NCBI GenBank assembly: GCA_017302255.1
Contig: JAFLDV010000027.1
Location: 1 to 59,671 of the forward strand
Reading direction: 5' to 3'
Source: Gammaproteobacteria bacterium
GTDB lineage: Bacteria; Pseudomonadota; Gammaproteobacteria; Enterobacterales; Alteromonadaceae
Length of the DNA: 59,671 bases
Part shown: positions 26,544 to 36,800 of the stretch, in pieces
How the letters are laid out: each line of letters opens with the position of its first letter
Position numbering within the stretch: position 1 is the stretch's first letter
Program-made: the position numbers and the translations under genes
Notes under the pieces: generated by a model
The model's database searches: none
What the model saw: only the letters and a program-made list of their open reading frames with translations
Told to the model about the DNA's origin: nothing

Positions 26544-27773
26544 TTAATCGAGTTGAAGTGTCTGGCAGCGGAACCAACCCAGTTTGAGTTGCTGTCCAGC
26601 CGCTAACCCCAAATTTTTACTGCGTTTGAGGCTGATATCATCGCCAGTTTGCTGCAATACATAATCTGCCAACGGATCCATGCCACTGCAATTGGTGCCA
26701 AGCAAATCAATAATTTCAGGCATAGCACCTGGCGTGTTACCAGTGTTTTTAGCCACTAACTCAAACAGTGGCGCGTCGCCTGTTATGCTTAATTCGATGT
26801 TAGCCGCTAACGGCTGTTGCCGGATCACGGCCTGCAGTGTTGGCAAGGGCCAAGCTCGTTTGTCGTGGGGCATTGGCAATCGGAACCAAACGACATTGGC
26901 CAAGCCTTCTGGTTGAGTTTGTTGCAACCAATCTAAGAACTCGGCAACGCTGGCTGGGTCGACATACATTTCGCGGCGCTCTCCTTGGCTTGCGATCGGA
27001 ACTTCGCTTTCCACCACATAACCGCTTTTGCTGGTCGGCGCGGCAATCAAGGCTGAATGGTAAGCGGGCAGTGCGATATCAAAGCTTTTGGGTTCCCATA
27101 CCTGCAGCTGTCGAACCCAAGCTTTGGCCACATCCACATCAAATAAGCCTTGTTCTGGGCTTAAAATGCTATGCAGTTGCAAAGTAATGCCGTCAACTGC
27201 GCTCAGCAAGTCAGGAAACTCGCCAGCCAACAGCCAATCGGGCAGGGCCGTAATACGAAGTGGTAAGTCGTTGGGTAGATTGGTTTTTAGTTGCTTGAGC
27301 CAAACTTGATAAAGCGGCAGTTGACTGCGTGGGCTGTCGTAATCGATTTCCACTCCGGCTACTTTCACGCCAGCATCTTGCCAACGTTTCAGCAGTGGTT
27401 TGAGTGTCCAAGCAATCGACAGATGCTGAAGCTCAGTGATGGTGCCATCAATTCGCACCACCACTATGACAGGCCGAGCATCTTGTTGTAGAGCGGTTAA
27501 GTCAACTCGACTTTGTTGCCACAGATAAGTGCCGTCCGGCAAATCAATTTGCATGGCTAGCACTCTGAGCGTGTTAAAGTCCTTTTTGCTTTGCGTAAGC
27601 ACAGCAGGATGTTGCTCGGTCCATTGCCGCTGCCAAATATAAACTTGATGCTGCAACGCTGGCGGTTCAGTGCAGCTAGCGAGTAACAGCGTCAACAGGC
27701 CAATGCACAAAGCCTGGGCAGTACTGAACTTACGCCAAATAACCTTACGCCAAATAACGCGCCAAAGTTGCAT
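26544..27773 (-). CDS. DUF3142 lipoprotein
   Basis: 409 residues from the ATG at 27773. The lipobox LTLLLASC at about residue 30 predicts a lipoprotein. The body carries the DUF3142 pattern with a TIM-barrel flavour (VAGVEIDYDSPRSQLPLYQVWL, LPLRITALPDWLL, VDGITLQLHS), resembling glycoside hydrolase-like folds; the conserved acidic pair in EIDYD could be catalytic, but this is inference. The C-terminal 100 residues form a beta-rich domain. It is directly upstream of the TPR protein gene and downstream of fre on the same strand. Confidence 0.8.
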   Translation of the reverse strand: MQLWRVIWRKVIWRKFSTAQALCIGLLTLLLASCTEPPALQHQVYIWQRQWTEQHPAVLTQSKKDFNTLRVLAMQIDLPDGTYLWQQSRVDLTALQQDARPVIVVVRIDGTITELQHLSIAWTLKPLLKRWQDAGVKVAGVEIDYDSPRSQLPLYQVWLKQLKTNLPNDLPLRITALPDWLLAGEFPDLLSAVDGITLQLHSILSPEQGLFDVDVAKAWVRQLQVWEPKSFDIALPAYHSALIAAPTSKSGYVVESEVPIASQGERREMYVDPASVAEFLDWLQQTQPEGLANVVWFRLPMPHDKRAWPLPTLQAVIRQQPLAANIELSITGDAPLFELVAKNTGNTPGAMPEIIDLLGTNCSGMDPLADYVLQQTGDDISLKRSKNLGLAAGQQLKLGWFRCQTLQLD

Positions 27774-27780
27774 CAAACAC

Positions 27781-28500
27781 CTATAACCAGGCAAAAGCGT
27801 CAGCGTACATGTATTGACGTACCGCCCCTTGCGCTAAGAAGGCATCACGCACCGCACCAACCATTGGGAATGGGCCGGCGATGTAAATGTCATAAGCGGA
27901 TAAATCAGCGAGATCTGCCAATACCACTTCATGCACTAAACCACTGCGACCTTGCCAGCTCGCTGTTGGCTCTTGCACCACAGGCACAATTTGCAGTTGC
28001 GGTAGCGCCGCCTGCCAAGCCGCCAGTTCTTCTTGGTAATACAAACCCGACTCTTGGCGTAAACCCCAGTACAGCAGCACCTTGCGTGGATCTTGTGCAG
28101 TCATCAGCGTTTTTGCGATGCTGGCGACATAAGAAAAGCCAGTGCCTCCAGCCAGCAGCAACACTGGGCGCTCGCCTTGGCGTAAATAGGCTTCGCCTAA
28201 ACCGACTTGTACCAAAACTTCGCTGTTATCGCGTAAATGCGCGAGGGCTTGGCTGGCGTAATTGTCAGTGACATTGCCACCGATATGCAGCTCCAACAGC
28301 GTATCGGTTGGTGCGCTGGCAATCGAAAACGGCCGTTTATCGCTATCCGATAAATAGATCTGCAAATACTGACCCGCTTTAAAGCTCACCGGCGCTTTTG
28401 GTTCCAACAACACTTGGAACACGCTTGGCGTAAGGTTTTTGATGCTAAGTACCTTGCACAATAACTTGTTGCTGGCAGCGGTAAGAGTTTGTTCTGTCAT
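27781..28500 (-). CDS. fre: NAD(P)H-flavin reductase Fre
   Basis: 239 residues (E. coli 233). Ferredoxin-reductase-like protein that reduces free flavins with NAD(P)H. An FAD-binding beta barrel with RPFSIASAP is followed by the NAD-binding domain with LLLAGGTGFSYVASI and VLLYWGLRQESGLYY. Members supply reduced flavin or electrons to partners such as ferric siderophores. It sits downstream of ubiD, as in E. coli, but here a ferredoxin gene is inserted between them. Confidence 0.93.
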   Translation of the reverse strand: MTEQTLTAASNKLLCKVLSIKNLTPSVFQVLLEPKAPVSFKAGQYLQIYLSDSDKRPFSIASAPTDTLLELHIGGNVTDNYASQALAHLRDNSEVLVQVGLGEAYLRQGERPVLLLAGGTGFSYVASIAKTLMTAQDPRKVLLYWGLRQESGLYYQEELAAWQAALPQLQIVPVVQEPTASWQGRSGLVHEVVLADLADLSAYDIYIAGPFPMVGAVRDAFLAQGAVRQYMYADAFAWL

Positions 28501-28509
28501 AACGGCTTC

Positions 28510-28794
28510 TTAGTTGGCGGCATCACCGCGGATAAAAGGATGCTGCAGCACCAAATCAGATGTGGCGAATGCCAAGCAGCAATAAGTAAATTGGTGGTTG
28601 CGATGCTCAGGCTCGGGCGCCTGATACTGCACGGTCCCACTTTGCCTGCGACATACACAGGAACTACAAACACCTTGTTGGCAACGATACGGCATATCAA
28701 TACCATGCCGTAGCGCTGCACTTAGGACAGTTTCTGTCGGGCTTACCGAGAACGTGATGCCTGCGGGCAAAATGGTTACGGTAAAGTCAGTCAT
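28510..28794 (-). CDS. Plant-type 2Fe-2S ferredoxin
   Basis: 94 residues. The cluster ligands are C38, C43 and C46 in CQQGVCSSC and a fourth cysteine at 72 or 73 (YCCLAFATSD), the pattern of plant-type [2Fe-2S] ferredoxins. It starts within the ubiD stop (1-base overlap) and ends nine bases before fre, so the ubiD-fdx-fre order is an operon. Ferredoxin and reductase may be separated halves of an oxygenase-type electron-transfer chain; the terminal acceptor is not known. Confidence 0.88.
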   Translation of the reverse strand: MTDFTVTILPAGITFSVSPTETVLSAALRHGIDMPYRCQQGVCSSCVCRRQSGTVQYQAPEPEHRNHQFTYCCLAFATSDLVLQHPFIRGDAAN

Positions 28795-30287
28795 TAATAC
28801 AATCCCGGCTTCTTGGTAGGCAGCTCAATGCCCAAACTATCCCAAATCTGGTCGATTTTACTCACCACAGCTTGGTCCATGACAATAGGTTCACCCCATT
28901 CTCGAGTGGTTTCGCCCGGCCATTTATTGGTGGCGTCCATCCCCATTTTCGAACCTAGACCCGATACTGGTGAGGCAAAATCGAGATAATCAATCGGCGT
29001 ATTTTCGATGAGCGTGGTATCCCGCGCCGGATCCATCCGCGTGGTGATAGCCCAAATCACATCTTGCCAATCGCGGGCGTTGATATCATCGTCGCAAACA
29101 ATCACGAACTTAGTGTACATGAACTGGCGCAAAAATGACCAAACACCCATCATTACGCGTTTAGCATGCCCAGGATATTGCTTTTTCATCGTGACGACAG
29201 CCAAACGATAAGAACAACCTTCCGGCGGCAGATAAAAGTCGACAATCTCCGGGAATTGCTTTTGCAAAATCGGCACAAAAACTTCGTTGAGCGCCACACC
29301 CAAAATGGCTGGCTCATCTGGTGGCCGACCGGTGTAAGTACTGTGATAAATCGGTTGTTCGCGATGGGTGATGTGCGTCACGGTAAACACTGGGAACGAA
29401 TCCACTTCGTTGTAATAACCGGTGTGGTCACCATATGGGCCTTCAGGTGCCATTTCGCCAGGTTCTAAATAACCTTCAAGCACAAACTCAGCGCTGGCTG
29501 GGACTTGCAGATCGTTACTGATGCACTTCACGACTTCGGTGTTATCACCGCGTAGCAAGCCAGCAAAGGCGTACTCAGAGAGCGTATCTGGCACTGGTGT
29601 GACCGCGCCGAGAATAGTTGCTGGATCAGCACCTAAAGCCACGGCAACCGGGAAACGTTCGCCCGGATGGGCTTTTTGCCATTCCAAGAAGTCTAAAGCG
29701 CCGCCGCGATGGGATAACCAGCGCATAATCACTTTATTTTTGCCGAGCACTTGCTGGCGGTAAATGCCAAGGTTTTGCCGCTCTTTGTGCGGACCACGGG
29801 TGACGGTTAAACCCCAAGTAATCAGTGGTGCAGCATCACCTGGCCAACAGGTCATCACCGGTAATTTGCTTAAATCGACTTGCTCACCGGCCAACACCAC
29901 TTGCTGACATGGCGCTTTTTTCACGACTTTCGCCGCCATGTTCAGCACTTGCTTGAAAATTGGTAGCTTGTCCCACGCGTCTTTTAAGCCTTTTGGTGGC
30001 TCTGGCTCTTTTAAAAATGCCAATAACTTGCCGACTTCCCGCAGCGCAGCAACATCGTTTTGACCCATACCCAGCGCGACGCGCTCTGGGGTGCCAAACA
30101 AGTTTGCCAACACTGGAATATCGTAACCTTTTGGATTTTCGAACAATAATGCTGGGCCGCCGGCCCGTAAGGTGCGGTCGGCAATTTCGGTCATCTCGAG
30201 CACAGGGTCGATTTCTTGCGAAATTCGAGTCAATAAACCCCGTTGTTCCAGTTGGTTAATAAAATCGCGCAAATCTTTATATTTCAT
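28794..30287 (-). CDS. ubiD: 3-octaprenyl-4-hydroxybenzoate decarboxylase UbiD
   Basis: 497 residues, equal to E. coli UbiD. Uses prenylated FMN (made by UbiX) to decarboxylate 3-polyprenyl-4-hydroxybenzoate in ubiquinone synthesis. Conserved blocks include [17 protein letters not shown] at the start, [18 protein letters not shown] (cofactor phosphate/metal region), [15 protein letters not shown] and [15 protein letters not shown]. It is first in the ubiD-ferredoxin-fre operon. The 190 bases upstream hold no gene. Confidence 0.97.
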   Translation of the reverse strand: MKYKDLRDFINQLEQRGLLTRISQEIDPVLEMTEIADRTLRAGGPALLFENPKGYDIPVLANLFGTPERVALGMGQNDVAALREVGKLLAFLKEPEPPKGLKDAWDKLPIFKQVLNMAAKVVKKAPCQQVVLAGEQVDLSKLPVMTCWPGDAAPLITWGLTVTRGPHKERQNLGIYRQQVLGKNKVIMRWLSHRGGALDFLEWQKAHPGERFPVAVALGADPATILGAVTPVPDTLSEYAFAGLLRGDNTEVVKCISNDLQVPASAEFVLEGYLEPGEMAPEGPYGDHTGYYNEVDSFPVFTVTHITHREQPIYHSTYTGRPPDEPAILGVALNEVFVPILQKQFPEIVDFYLPPEGCSYRLAVVTMKKQYPGHAKRVMMGVWSFLRQFMYTKFVIVCDDDINARDWQDVIWAITTRMDPARDTTLIENTPIDYLDFASPVSGLGSKMGMDATNKWPGETTREWGEPIVMDQAVVSKIDQIWDSLGIELPTKKPGLY

Positions 30288-30480
30288 GAGGTTCCAAAAT
30301 AATTTCCCGCAAAAACTGCGGCTTGGTTTTGGTGCGTCAGTGGATGTATTGCATTATACATGGCGCAACCGTGCTTGCCATGGTCTGTGTACGCCATGCA
30401 GACCGCAGTTAGATCTGTTTCATGAGTTTTTTTACCGATGAGTTAACACTTTTGGCGAGAGCGATGCGAAGAAGTGTGTC

Positions 30481-31671
30481 TTAGCGCTGACTTGGCCAGC
30501 ATAGGCTTACGCGCGCACCACCGGCGCGGTGATTGTCGATGCAGAGTTCGCCCTGATGCCATTCTGCGACTTTGCTCACAATATATAAACCAAGGCCAAA
30601 GCCCGAGCTATTGTCACCGCGGCGGAAGATGCGTTGTAGGTGGTCGGGATGCTCAGAGAGGCCTGGACCGTCATCTTGGACCGTCAAAAAATACTGACCA
30701 TCAAGTTCGCCAATTTCCACGTCGATTTGCTGCTGTGCATAACGCAGTGCGTTAGCGATAAGATTCTGTGCTGCTAGTAAAATTGCTGGAGCAATGCCAT
30801 GGCAACAATCGATCCGACTATGGAACTTAATGTGTAAATGGTGCTGATAAATATCGAATTTTTCGGCCAGTTCTTGCATCAAAGCACCGCAATTGATCGG
30901 CAACATCGGTTGTTGCACGGCAAAGAACTCTAACTTTGAGAAATCCAGATAGTTGCTAACCAGCGCATCAATTTCTTCGATATCTTGCTGCAAGCGTTGT
31001 TGAAATCTAGGTTCGAGCTGGGCTGCAGCGAGACTCAAGGTGAATTTCATTCGAGCTAACGGCGTGCGGGTTTCATGCGCTACGGTGCGAGACATATCAT
31101 GATTAATTTCAATTAACTGACTGATTTGCAGAGACATTTGCTCAACGCTTTGCGCCAGCGGATATAGACTCGAACCTTTTTCGATGTTGGTTTTAATCGG
31201 TTTGGCGTGTTCAGCAAAATCTTTGGTTTTTCTGATTAGCGCGCGAATGTCACGAAATACCGGCCACAATAAGCCCAAAAATAGCAACGCGAGCGCCACA
31301 TAAAGCAGCAGATCCAGCCAGTCGGATACTGGCGGCGTCGCTGCCGGTAATGGACCAAATTGGTAGACTAATTCCGGTTGTTCGCTTTGCCGATAATACA
31401 AACTGCTGCCGTTACTCAAATCGACAGCGATCACTTCGCCTTGTTGCAGCAGCTCAGTAATTTCTGGCGGAAAATACAGTTGGTGTCTTGGGATCTGCTG
31501 CAGTTGTGGTGGCTGGCCTTGTTGCTGCTGCGCAAAGACGTTTTCAATATCAATTTGATAATGTTGATGATCTTGCTGCAACCACTGATATAAGCCACCC
31601 AATGACCATAACAAGGCCGCGCAAGACAGCAGGATCAACAGATAAAAGCGAACGAACTGACGACTAATCAT
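30481..31671 (-). CDS. Two-component sensor histidine kinase
   Basis: 396 residues. Two membrane helices (about 10-30 and 119-139) enclose a small periplasmic sensor region rich in glutamine. A HAMP-like linker and a HisKA domain with phospho-acceptor H199 in VAHETRTPLARM follow. The HATPase domain has an N-box (QNLIANALRYA), a G1 box (VQDDGPGL) and a G2 box (SSGFGLGLYIVSKV). It is last in the operon mipA-DUF3019-response regulator-kinase, so its cognate regulator is encoded just upstream. It resembles RstB-type kinases in layout; the signal is unknown. Confidence 0.93.
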   Translation of the reverse strand: MISRQFVRFYLLILLSCAALLWSLGGLYQWLQQDHQHYQIDIENVFAQQQQGQPPQLQQIPRHQLYFPPEITELLQQGEVIAVDLSNGSSLYYRQSEQPELVYQFGPLPAATPPVSDWLDLLLYVALALLFLGLLWPVFRDIRALIRKTKDFAEHAKPIKTNIEKGSSLYPLAQSVEQMSLQISQLIEINHDMSRTVAHETRTPLARMKFTLSLAAAQLEPRFQQRLQQDIEEIDALVSNYLDFSKLEFFAVQQPMLPINCGALMQELAEKFDIYQHHLHIKFHSRIDCCHGIAPAILLAAQNLIANALRYAQQQIDVEIGELDGQYFLTVQDDGPGLSEHPDHLQRIFRRGDNSSGFGLGLYIVSKVAEWHQGELCIDNHRAGGARVSLCWPSQR

Positions 31672-31683
31672 GATTGCTTCGCC

Positions 31684-32433
31684 TTAATCGCGTGTCGGGT
31701 TAACGGGGCGATCGGGAGCATCTTCAGCATCACTGGCCGAGACAGTGCTTGGGCTTTTTAGATAATTAAATAAATAACCTTGGCCGCGCACTGTAACTAT
31801 CGCCAACCCTTGCACATTAAGCTGCTCCAGATGTTTGCGTAGCCGGCTAATACGCACGTCGATAGCACGGTCTAAACCGTCATATTCGCGGCCGACTAAA
31901 TGTTGGAAGAGGGTTTCGCGGCTGATGATTTGGCCTGCGCGCAGGGCAAAAAAACTCAAAATATCAAACTCAAGCGCAGTTAAGCCCAGACAGCGGCCGG
32001 TCAAAGTGGCGCGGTTGATGCTGCGGTCGATAATCAAATCGTGCAACACAATCGGCTGGCTATTATCACGGCGATGAGCGCGCAAGCAGCTGCGGATTTT
32101 CGCCAGCAATAGGGCAGGGTCAATCGGTTTGCATAAATAGTCAGTGACGCCAGCCTCTAAACCGCGAATTTGATCATCGGCGTTACTCAGCGCGGTTAAA
32201 AATAGCACTGGGCAGGCATGTCGGCTTTGTAATCGCGGCAGAAGGGCGAAGCCATCACCATCAGGCAACATAATATCGCAAAGAATTAAGTCAAAAGGCC
32301 CGGTTGCCAAAAGCGCCGCTGATGCCGTCGCGGCATGTTGAATATTGATTAACTGTGATTGCAGGTATTCGATAATGCCGCTGGCCAGTGCGTAATCATC
32401 TTCAATCAGTAACAGCTGAGCTTGTTGATGCAT
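31684..32433 (-). CDS. OmpR/PhoB-family response regulator
   Basis: 249 residues from the ATG at 32433, which shares a base with the upstream gene's stop (TAATG). The receiver domain has the acidic pair E11/D12/D13, phospho-acceptor D53 in LILCDIMLPDGDGF, and K in LCKPIDP. A C-terminal winged-helix DNA-binding domain follows (ALEFDILSFFALRAGQIISRE to VRGQGYLF). Such regulators bind direct repeats spaced about 10-11 bases. A matching motif occurs upstream of the operon (33731) and of the S8 protease gene (39248). Confidence 0.93.
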   Translation of the reverse strand: MHQQAQLLLIEDDYALASGIIEYLQSQLINIQHAATASAALLATGPFDLILCDIMLPDGDGFALLPRLQSRHACPVLFLTALSNADDQIRGLEAGVTDYLCKPIDPALLLAKIRSCLRAHRRDNSQPIVLHDLIIDRSINRATLTGRCLGLTALEFDILSFFALRAGQIISRETLFQHLVGREYDGLDRAIDVRISRLRKHLEQLNVQGLAIVTVRGQGYLFNYLKSPSTVSASDAEDAPDRPVNPTRD

Positions 32434-32816
32434 TACAACAGACTCCAAACATAACCGCGTTTATGTCGTTTGCTCGGGCTTTGATAACGCACCAACTGCA
32501 GCTGGGTGCGTTTTAACACCTCACCTGCGCTGTTGGTTAGGGTTATCGGCAAATCGACAGCTGTTTCGACATTAATTAAAAACTCACTGGTCGTTTTGAC
32601 TAAATGCTGTTGGCACAACGGCGGCTTTTCCGGCATGTTCAGACAAATTTGTTGGCCAGTGCCGCCAGTAATGCTGAGCCTCAGTTTGATAGTGCAGATA
32701 GGTTGTTGCTCAGTGGTGACGCAAGTGGTGGGCACTAATTCCAAGTGAAACGGCTCTGCAGCTTGCGAAGGCAAGCTGAGCGTCCAACTGAAAAAGGCGA
32801 TACACCAGTACTTCAT
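32433..32816 (-). CDS. DUF3019 periplasmic protein
   Basis: 127 residues with a signal peptide (MKYWCIAFFSWTLSLPSQA) and a beta-rich body with two conserved Cys pairs (CVTTEQQPIC, CLNMPEKPPLC). This is typical of DUF3019 proteins, which occur in Shewanella/Rheinheimera-type genomes beside MipA and a two-component system. Function unknown; possibly the periplasmic input of the neighbouring kinase. Its start shares one base with the mipA stop. Confidence 0.85.
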   Translation of the reverse strand: MKYWCIAFFSWTLSLPSQAAEPFHLELVPTTCVTTEQQPICTIKLRLSITGGTGQQICLNMPEKPPLCQQHLVKTTSEFLINVETAVDLPITLTNSAGEVLKRTQLQLVRYQSPSKRHKRGYVWSLL

Positions 32817-33670
32817 CAGAAGATATATCTCACACCAACGAATTTACTTTGATAATCAGCCCGCAAGATTATTGGGTTACGTTGGATATCTTTGTCCATT
32901 TGGTGATGTTGCCAATGCGCCATTAACGACCAATGTTGATCAAATTGATAATTCACCGAGCCGCCGTACGAAAAATTCCAGAGATCCGGCAAGCTAAACC
33001 AGCTCGGTGAGTTGTTCAGTTCATTTGGTCTGAAATTGTAATAGTAATTAATCAGTTGCTGATCTTTGTGTTCAGCGAGCGCGGTGAGTTGCAGCGTTAA
33101 TTTAGGGAATGGCGCAAAGTCTCGGCGGACGCTAAAGCGCTGGGTTTCGCCTTGATGCACCCCGCTGACGTCACGTAAAAAGGTTGCGCGAAAAGTAGTA
33201 TCGGCCAGTACCAAATTGCCACTAATGCCAGCCATATAAGACAAATTACGTTCAATGTCTTCATAGTAATTTTCAGGATGTGCCGGGCTTTCGCCACCAT
33301 CAGTACGACCAATGCCAATCGCATCCCACCAGCCAAATTTATTAACGCCATCTAATTCGAAAAACATGCCGTCATCATTGAGCTCACCGACCAGGTCAAT
33401 ATAGCCGTAGTCGTTTTCTACTAACGAGTAACCTAAGTGCGTGTTTTCTAGATAAAAACGTTCGCCGTAATAACTAACTCCCGGGATGAAATTGCCAGAA
33501 ATTGGCCGGCGACCAGATAACACCGTCGAGATTTTGCCATGGCCGGCAGCAAGAGAAAATTGCCAGCCGTCAACGGCCTCGGCTTGCGCTGGGGATATAA
33601 AAAAGGTCAGCCAGATACTAAAAATGGCGCAACGGTAACGCTCAACACTTAACACGGTTTTGCTTCTCAA
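32816..33670 (-). CDS. MipA/OmpV family outer-membrane protein
   Basis: 284 residues. A signal peptide ending near ISPAQAEA is followed by an outer-membrane beta barrel with alternating strands and the C-terminal aromatic end VGVRYIF. Blocks such as GRRPISGNFIPGVSYYGERFYLEN fit the MipA/OmpV family (MipA helps murein hydrolase assembly in E. coli; OmpV-like proteins are porin-like). First gene of the operon with the DUF3019 protein and the two-component system. A 19-bp operator-like motif lies 61-79 bases upstream. Confidence 0.87.
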   Translation of the reverse strand: MRSKTVLSVERYRCAIFSIWLTFFISPAQAEAVDGWQFSLAAGHGKISTVLSGRRPISGNFIPGVSYYGERFYLENTHLGYSLVENDYGYIDLVGELNDDGMFFELDGVNKFGWWDAIGIGRTDGGESPAHPENYYEDIERNLSYMAGISGNLVLADTTFRATFLRDVSGVHQGETQRFSVRRDFAPFPKLTLQLTALAEHKDQQLINYYYNFRPNELNNSPSWFSLPDLWNFSYGGSVNYQFDQHWSLMAHWQHHQMDKDIQRNPIILRADYQSKFVGVRYIF

Positions 33671-33730
33671 CCTTGTACAACAGTGTTCACTTTACCAACA
33701 GTTGCCACGAAAATCTGCACAATTTCGGCA

Positions 33731-33749
33731 ATGATACAATCTGATACAT
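33731..33749 (+). promoter_or_regulatory. Operator-like 19-bp motif upstream of the mipA operon
   Basis: ATGATACAATCTGATACAT contains two TGATACA words with a 10-base period, the spacing typical for OmpR/PhoB-family regulators. The same motif with one change is found upstream of the S8 protease gene at 39248-39266, on the opposite strand. The operon it precedes encodes an OmpR-family regulator. Confidence 0.6.
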
Positions 33750-33825
33750 AAGGATGTTTGCAGTAGAAACGCCGGTAAAAATGCCAGTAAAACCAAGTCG
33801 CGGATTTATATAGAAAAGTACAAAA

Positions 33826-33855
33826 AATAAACCCTGCACTTTGGCAGGGTTTATT
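33826..33855 (-). terminator. Rho-independent terminator of the S8 protease gene
   Basis: A perfect 12-bp stem AATAAACCCTGC / GCAGGGTTTATT with a 6-base loop lies 36 bases after the minus-strand stop. On that strand it is followed by TTTTTG. The A/T-rich outer stem would also allow some function in the other direction. Confidence 0.85.
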
Positions 33856-33891
33856 GAGAAAGACTTACTTAGCCTTTAACTTTGCTCGGCA

Positions 33892-36800
33892 TTACTTACC
33901 AGTCCGACGACGGTAAGCCAAACCTAACAGACTCATCAACATAAACAGTGAGCCGAAACCCATAGAACCGCCTGAAGATTCAGGTGTGACTTCGGTAACA
34001 ACTTGTTTGTCTTCAACTTTTAAGCTTACTTCCGCTTTACTGGTTAAAGTACCGTCAGACACTGTCACCATGAAGCTATAGTTACCGCTGGCGACATTGC
34101 TCAGCGTTAACTTGCTGCCTGTGGCAGTAGACGACAGCGTAGCTCCCGACTTCTGCTCCCAAGTGAAGCTCAATTGATCGCCGTCGACGTCGATACTATT
34201 AGATGCGTCCAAAGTAATGTTGTTGCCGGCAGTGCCAACCACGCTGCTACTAACCACTTTCGCAGTCGGTGCATCATTACTTGGCGTGACAGTTAATACA
34301 AAGCTGGTGCTCACTTTATCTGTTGGTTGCTCAACGTCAGCCACTGTGACAGTGACGGTCGTAGTGCCAGTAAAGTTTGCTGCCGGTTTAACGTTAATTG
34401 TGCCGCCTGACTTGTGATCTGTGACAGTACCACTGATATGGTCACCGGAGATGCTAATGATATTCGCACTGTTATTCTCATCTGCGTATAACACACGCAC
34501 ACCAGTAAGTTCTGAGTCTTCAGCGATGGTCGCATTGGCAATCACGCCCAATGTGATGTCACTTGGCACGGCAATGCTGTGACTCATCGAGATGTTTTCC
34601 ATACCTGCGACTTCACTAGTGGCATCAATAGTCATGGTGCTACCAATCGCATCTTGTGCCACAGTACCATTGACGGTGACGCGGAATTGCGATGATTCAG
34701 GACCTACATAGTTGTAGCAAAGCACTTTACCCACACTCAACTTAGTATCTAAGTCTTCGTATGCGTATTGTGAACCATGGTAGCCTTCTAATGGACCCCA
34801 AATTGAGGTTTGGCCACGATAACCTTGTAGACCGACTGAACCGCGAACATCTCCTGCATATTCAAGCTTGTTATAAGCCATATACAGCTCATACTCGCCA
34901 TCAGCAAACCGTGTTTGGTTATTGAAGATTAATTCGAATTCAAAACGGTCATCGCCATTGCCGAAAATGCCTTGCCAGTTTTCATCGGTTCCCAAGTACG
35001 GCATGGTGCGCATGCCATCCCATTCAACAATAGCCCAGCCACTTTGCGTGCTAGCGATGGTCATACCGCTATCCCAGCTTATTGGTGTTGCTGCAGTTTC
35101 AAAGAGGAATGGAATACCACCCCAACCACGCCATAAGGTGCCGATCGCTTGATGCGGGAAGCTGTTATATGGGAATGGATAGTGCGCAGGGAAGAAGTAC
35201 GGGTCGCCGCCGAAGGTGACGTTACCGTTACCACGAACCGCCATCACTGGCATTTTGGCATGTTCGTTATTGTATAAACCGAAGCCAATGCCATCGTTAA
35301 ATAACCAGTTGTATGGAATTTCCGTACCTTGGCGCAGTGTATTCGGATCGTCACCAAAGCTTGGACCGAAGCCAAAGCCGCTTAAGTTGACATAACGATC
35401 GTTATTCTGACCGAAATCAGGAACGCGACACATCAAGTCTTCATCGCTGGTGGTGATTTTATACTCAGGAGTCACATCGGCAGTGTTTGGTTGTGAACCT
35501 TTCACCGTCAGTACACCATTGCTCAATGAGGTTTCGGTGACAATGCTCGAGTCACTGACCTGTACACTTTGTGCAGATACTTCTAATCCTTCCGGAATTT
35601 TTGCAGTTAATGTGAACGCACGATCTGCACCAGACAGGTTTGGCAAGGTTGCTAAAGTGAAGCTAACCGGTTGGCCTGCACGAGCTGCAGATTTCGAGGC
35701 AGTTAAGGTCACATCGTTGTCGCCACGGCTGAGTTTGACTGGCACAAAACCAATGTTACCGGCGTTAGCTGGCGATGAGCCGATATCAAAACCGGTGTAG
35801 TACAAATCGCCGGTAACCATTTCTGGTTTATTCCAATTGATTTGTACATTTACTGGCGTTTTGCCGTCAGTTTGTGAAGGCAAAGTGACATTCAGATCAG
35901 TTGCTTTGTCGCCTTTGACCACCGCGTAGGTGTATTCAAAAGTATCATTGCCTGGCGTCATCCAATCGTTGGCGTTGTACATGATCGCGAAGTACTTGCC
36001 TGGCTCTGGGTCATTGATATTACAGAAGTTGTTGTAGCTGATGTGCCAAGATACACAAAGCATTTCGGTATCAAGATCCATTTCGCCGTTGTTGTTAAAG
36101 TCTTTACCGACATAAACAATGACGTTACCAAAGTTCCAGGCTTCTTTGTTGCTAGAAGCTGTTCTTTGCAGGTTTTCGACGATGAGTCGTTTACTACCTT
36201 CTGGTACATCAATCCAGAAACTATGTGCAGCTTCATCGATGCGATTTTCAGCCACGTCGCCATCTTGCAGCGGCCATGGGAAGGTGAATTCATCATCTTT
36301 TGGCAAGGTCACAGTATGACGTTCAGCTTTTACCGCTTGGTAAGCTTGCGCTACTGGCTGTTTCATTGCAGGCAACGCCATATCTTTCACGGTGTAGCTG
36401 CTGTTGTTACGATGTGCTGTGACTGCTAAACGCTCTGGCAGTTCACCGTTGTCGTATTTGAACACCACAGGTAAGCGCATTTCTGGCGCGTTGTTATTGT
36501 CTTCTTTCAACATCAGATGTGAATGCAGTTCAACTTCCGAATTCCCGGCAACATCTTGAGAATTCATGATTGAGGCTTTCACCATCACGGTTTGGCTTTC
36601 ACCGGCTTTTAGGGTGAATTTGTTCGGGACTATTTCGATTTTTGCGCCTTGTTGCACAAAGCGTTCTGAATCAGTCGGTGACCAGTTAGTGATTTCATCT
36701 GCTGATAAGGTCCAGCTACCGTCTTTAGTCGCGGTGAAAGTCCGGATCCAGTTACAAGTCGGCTTACAACTGAAATTCACCATCTCTGGTAAATTCAATT

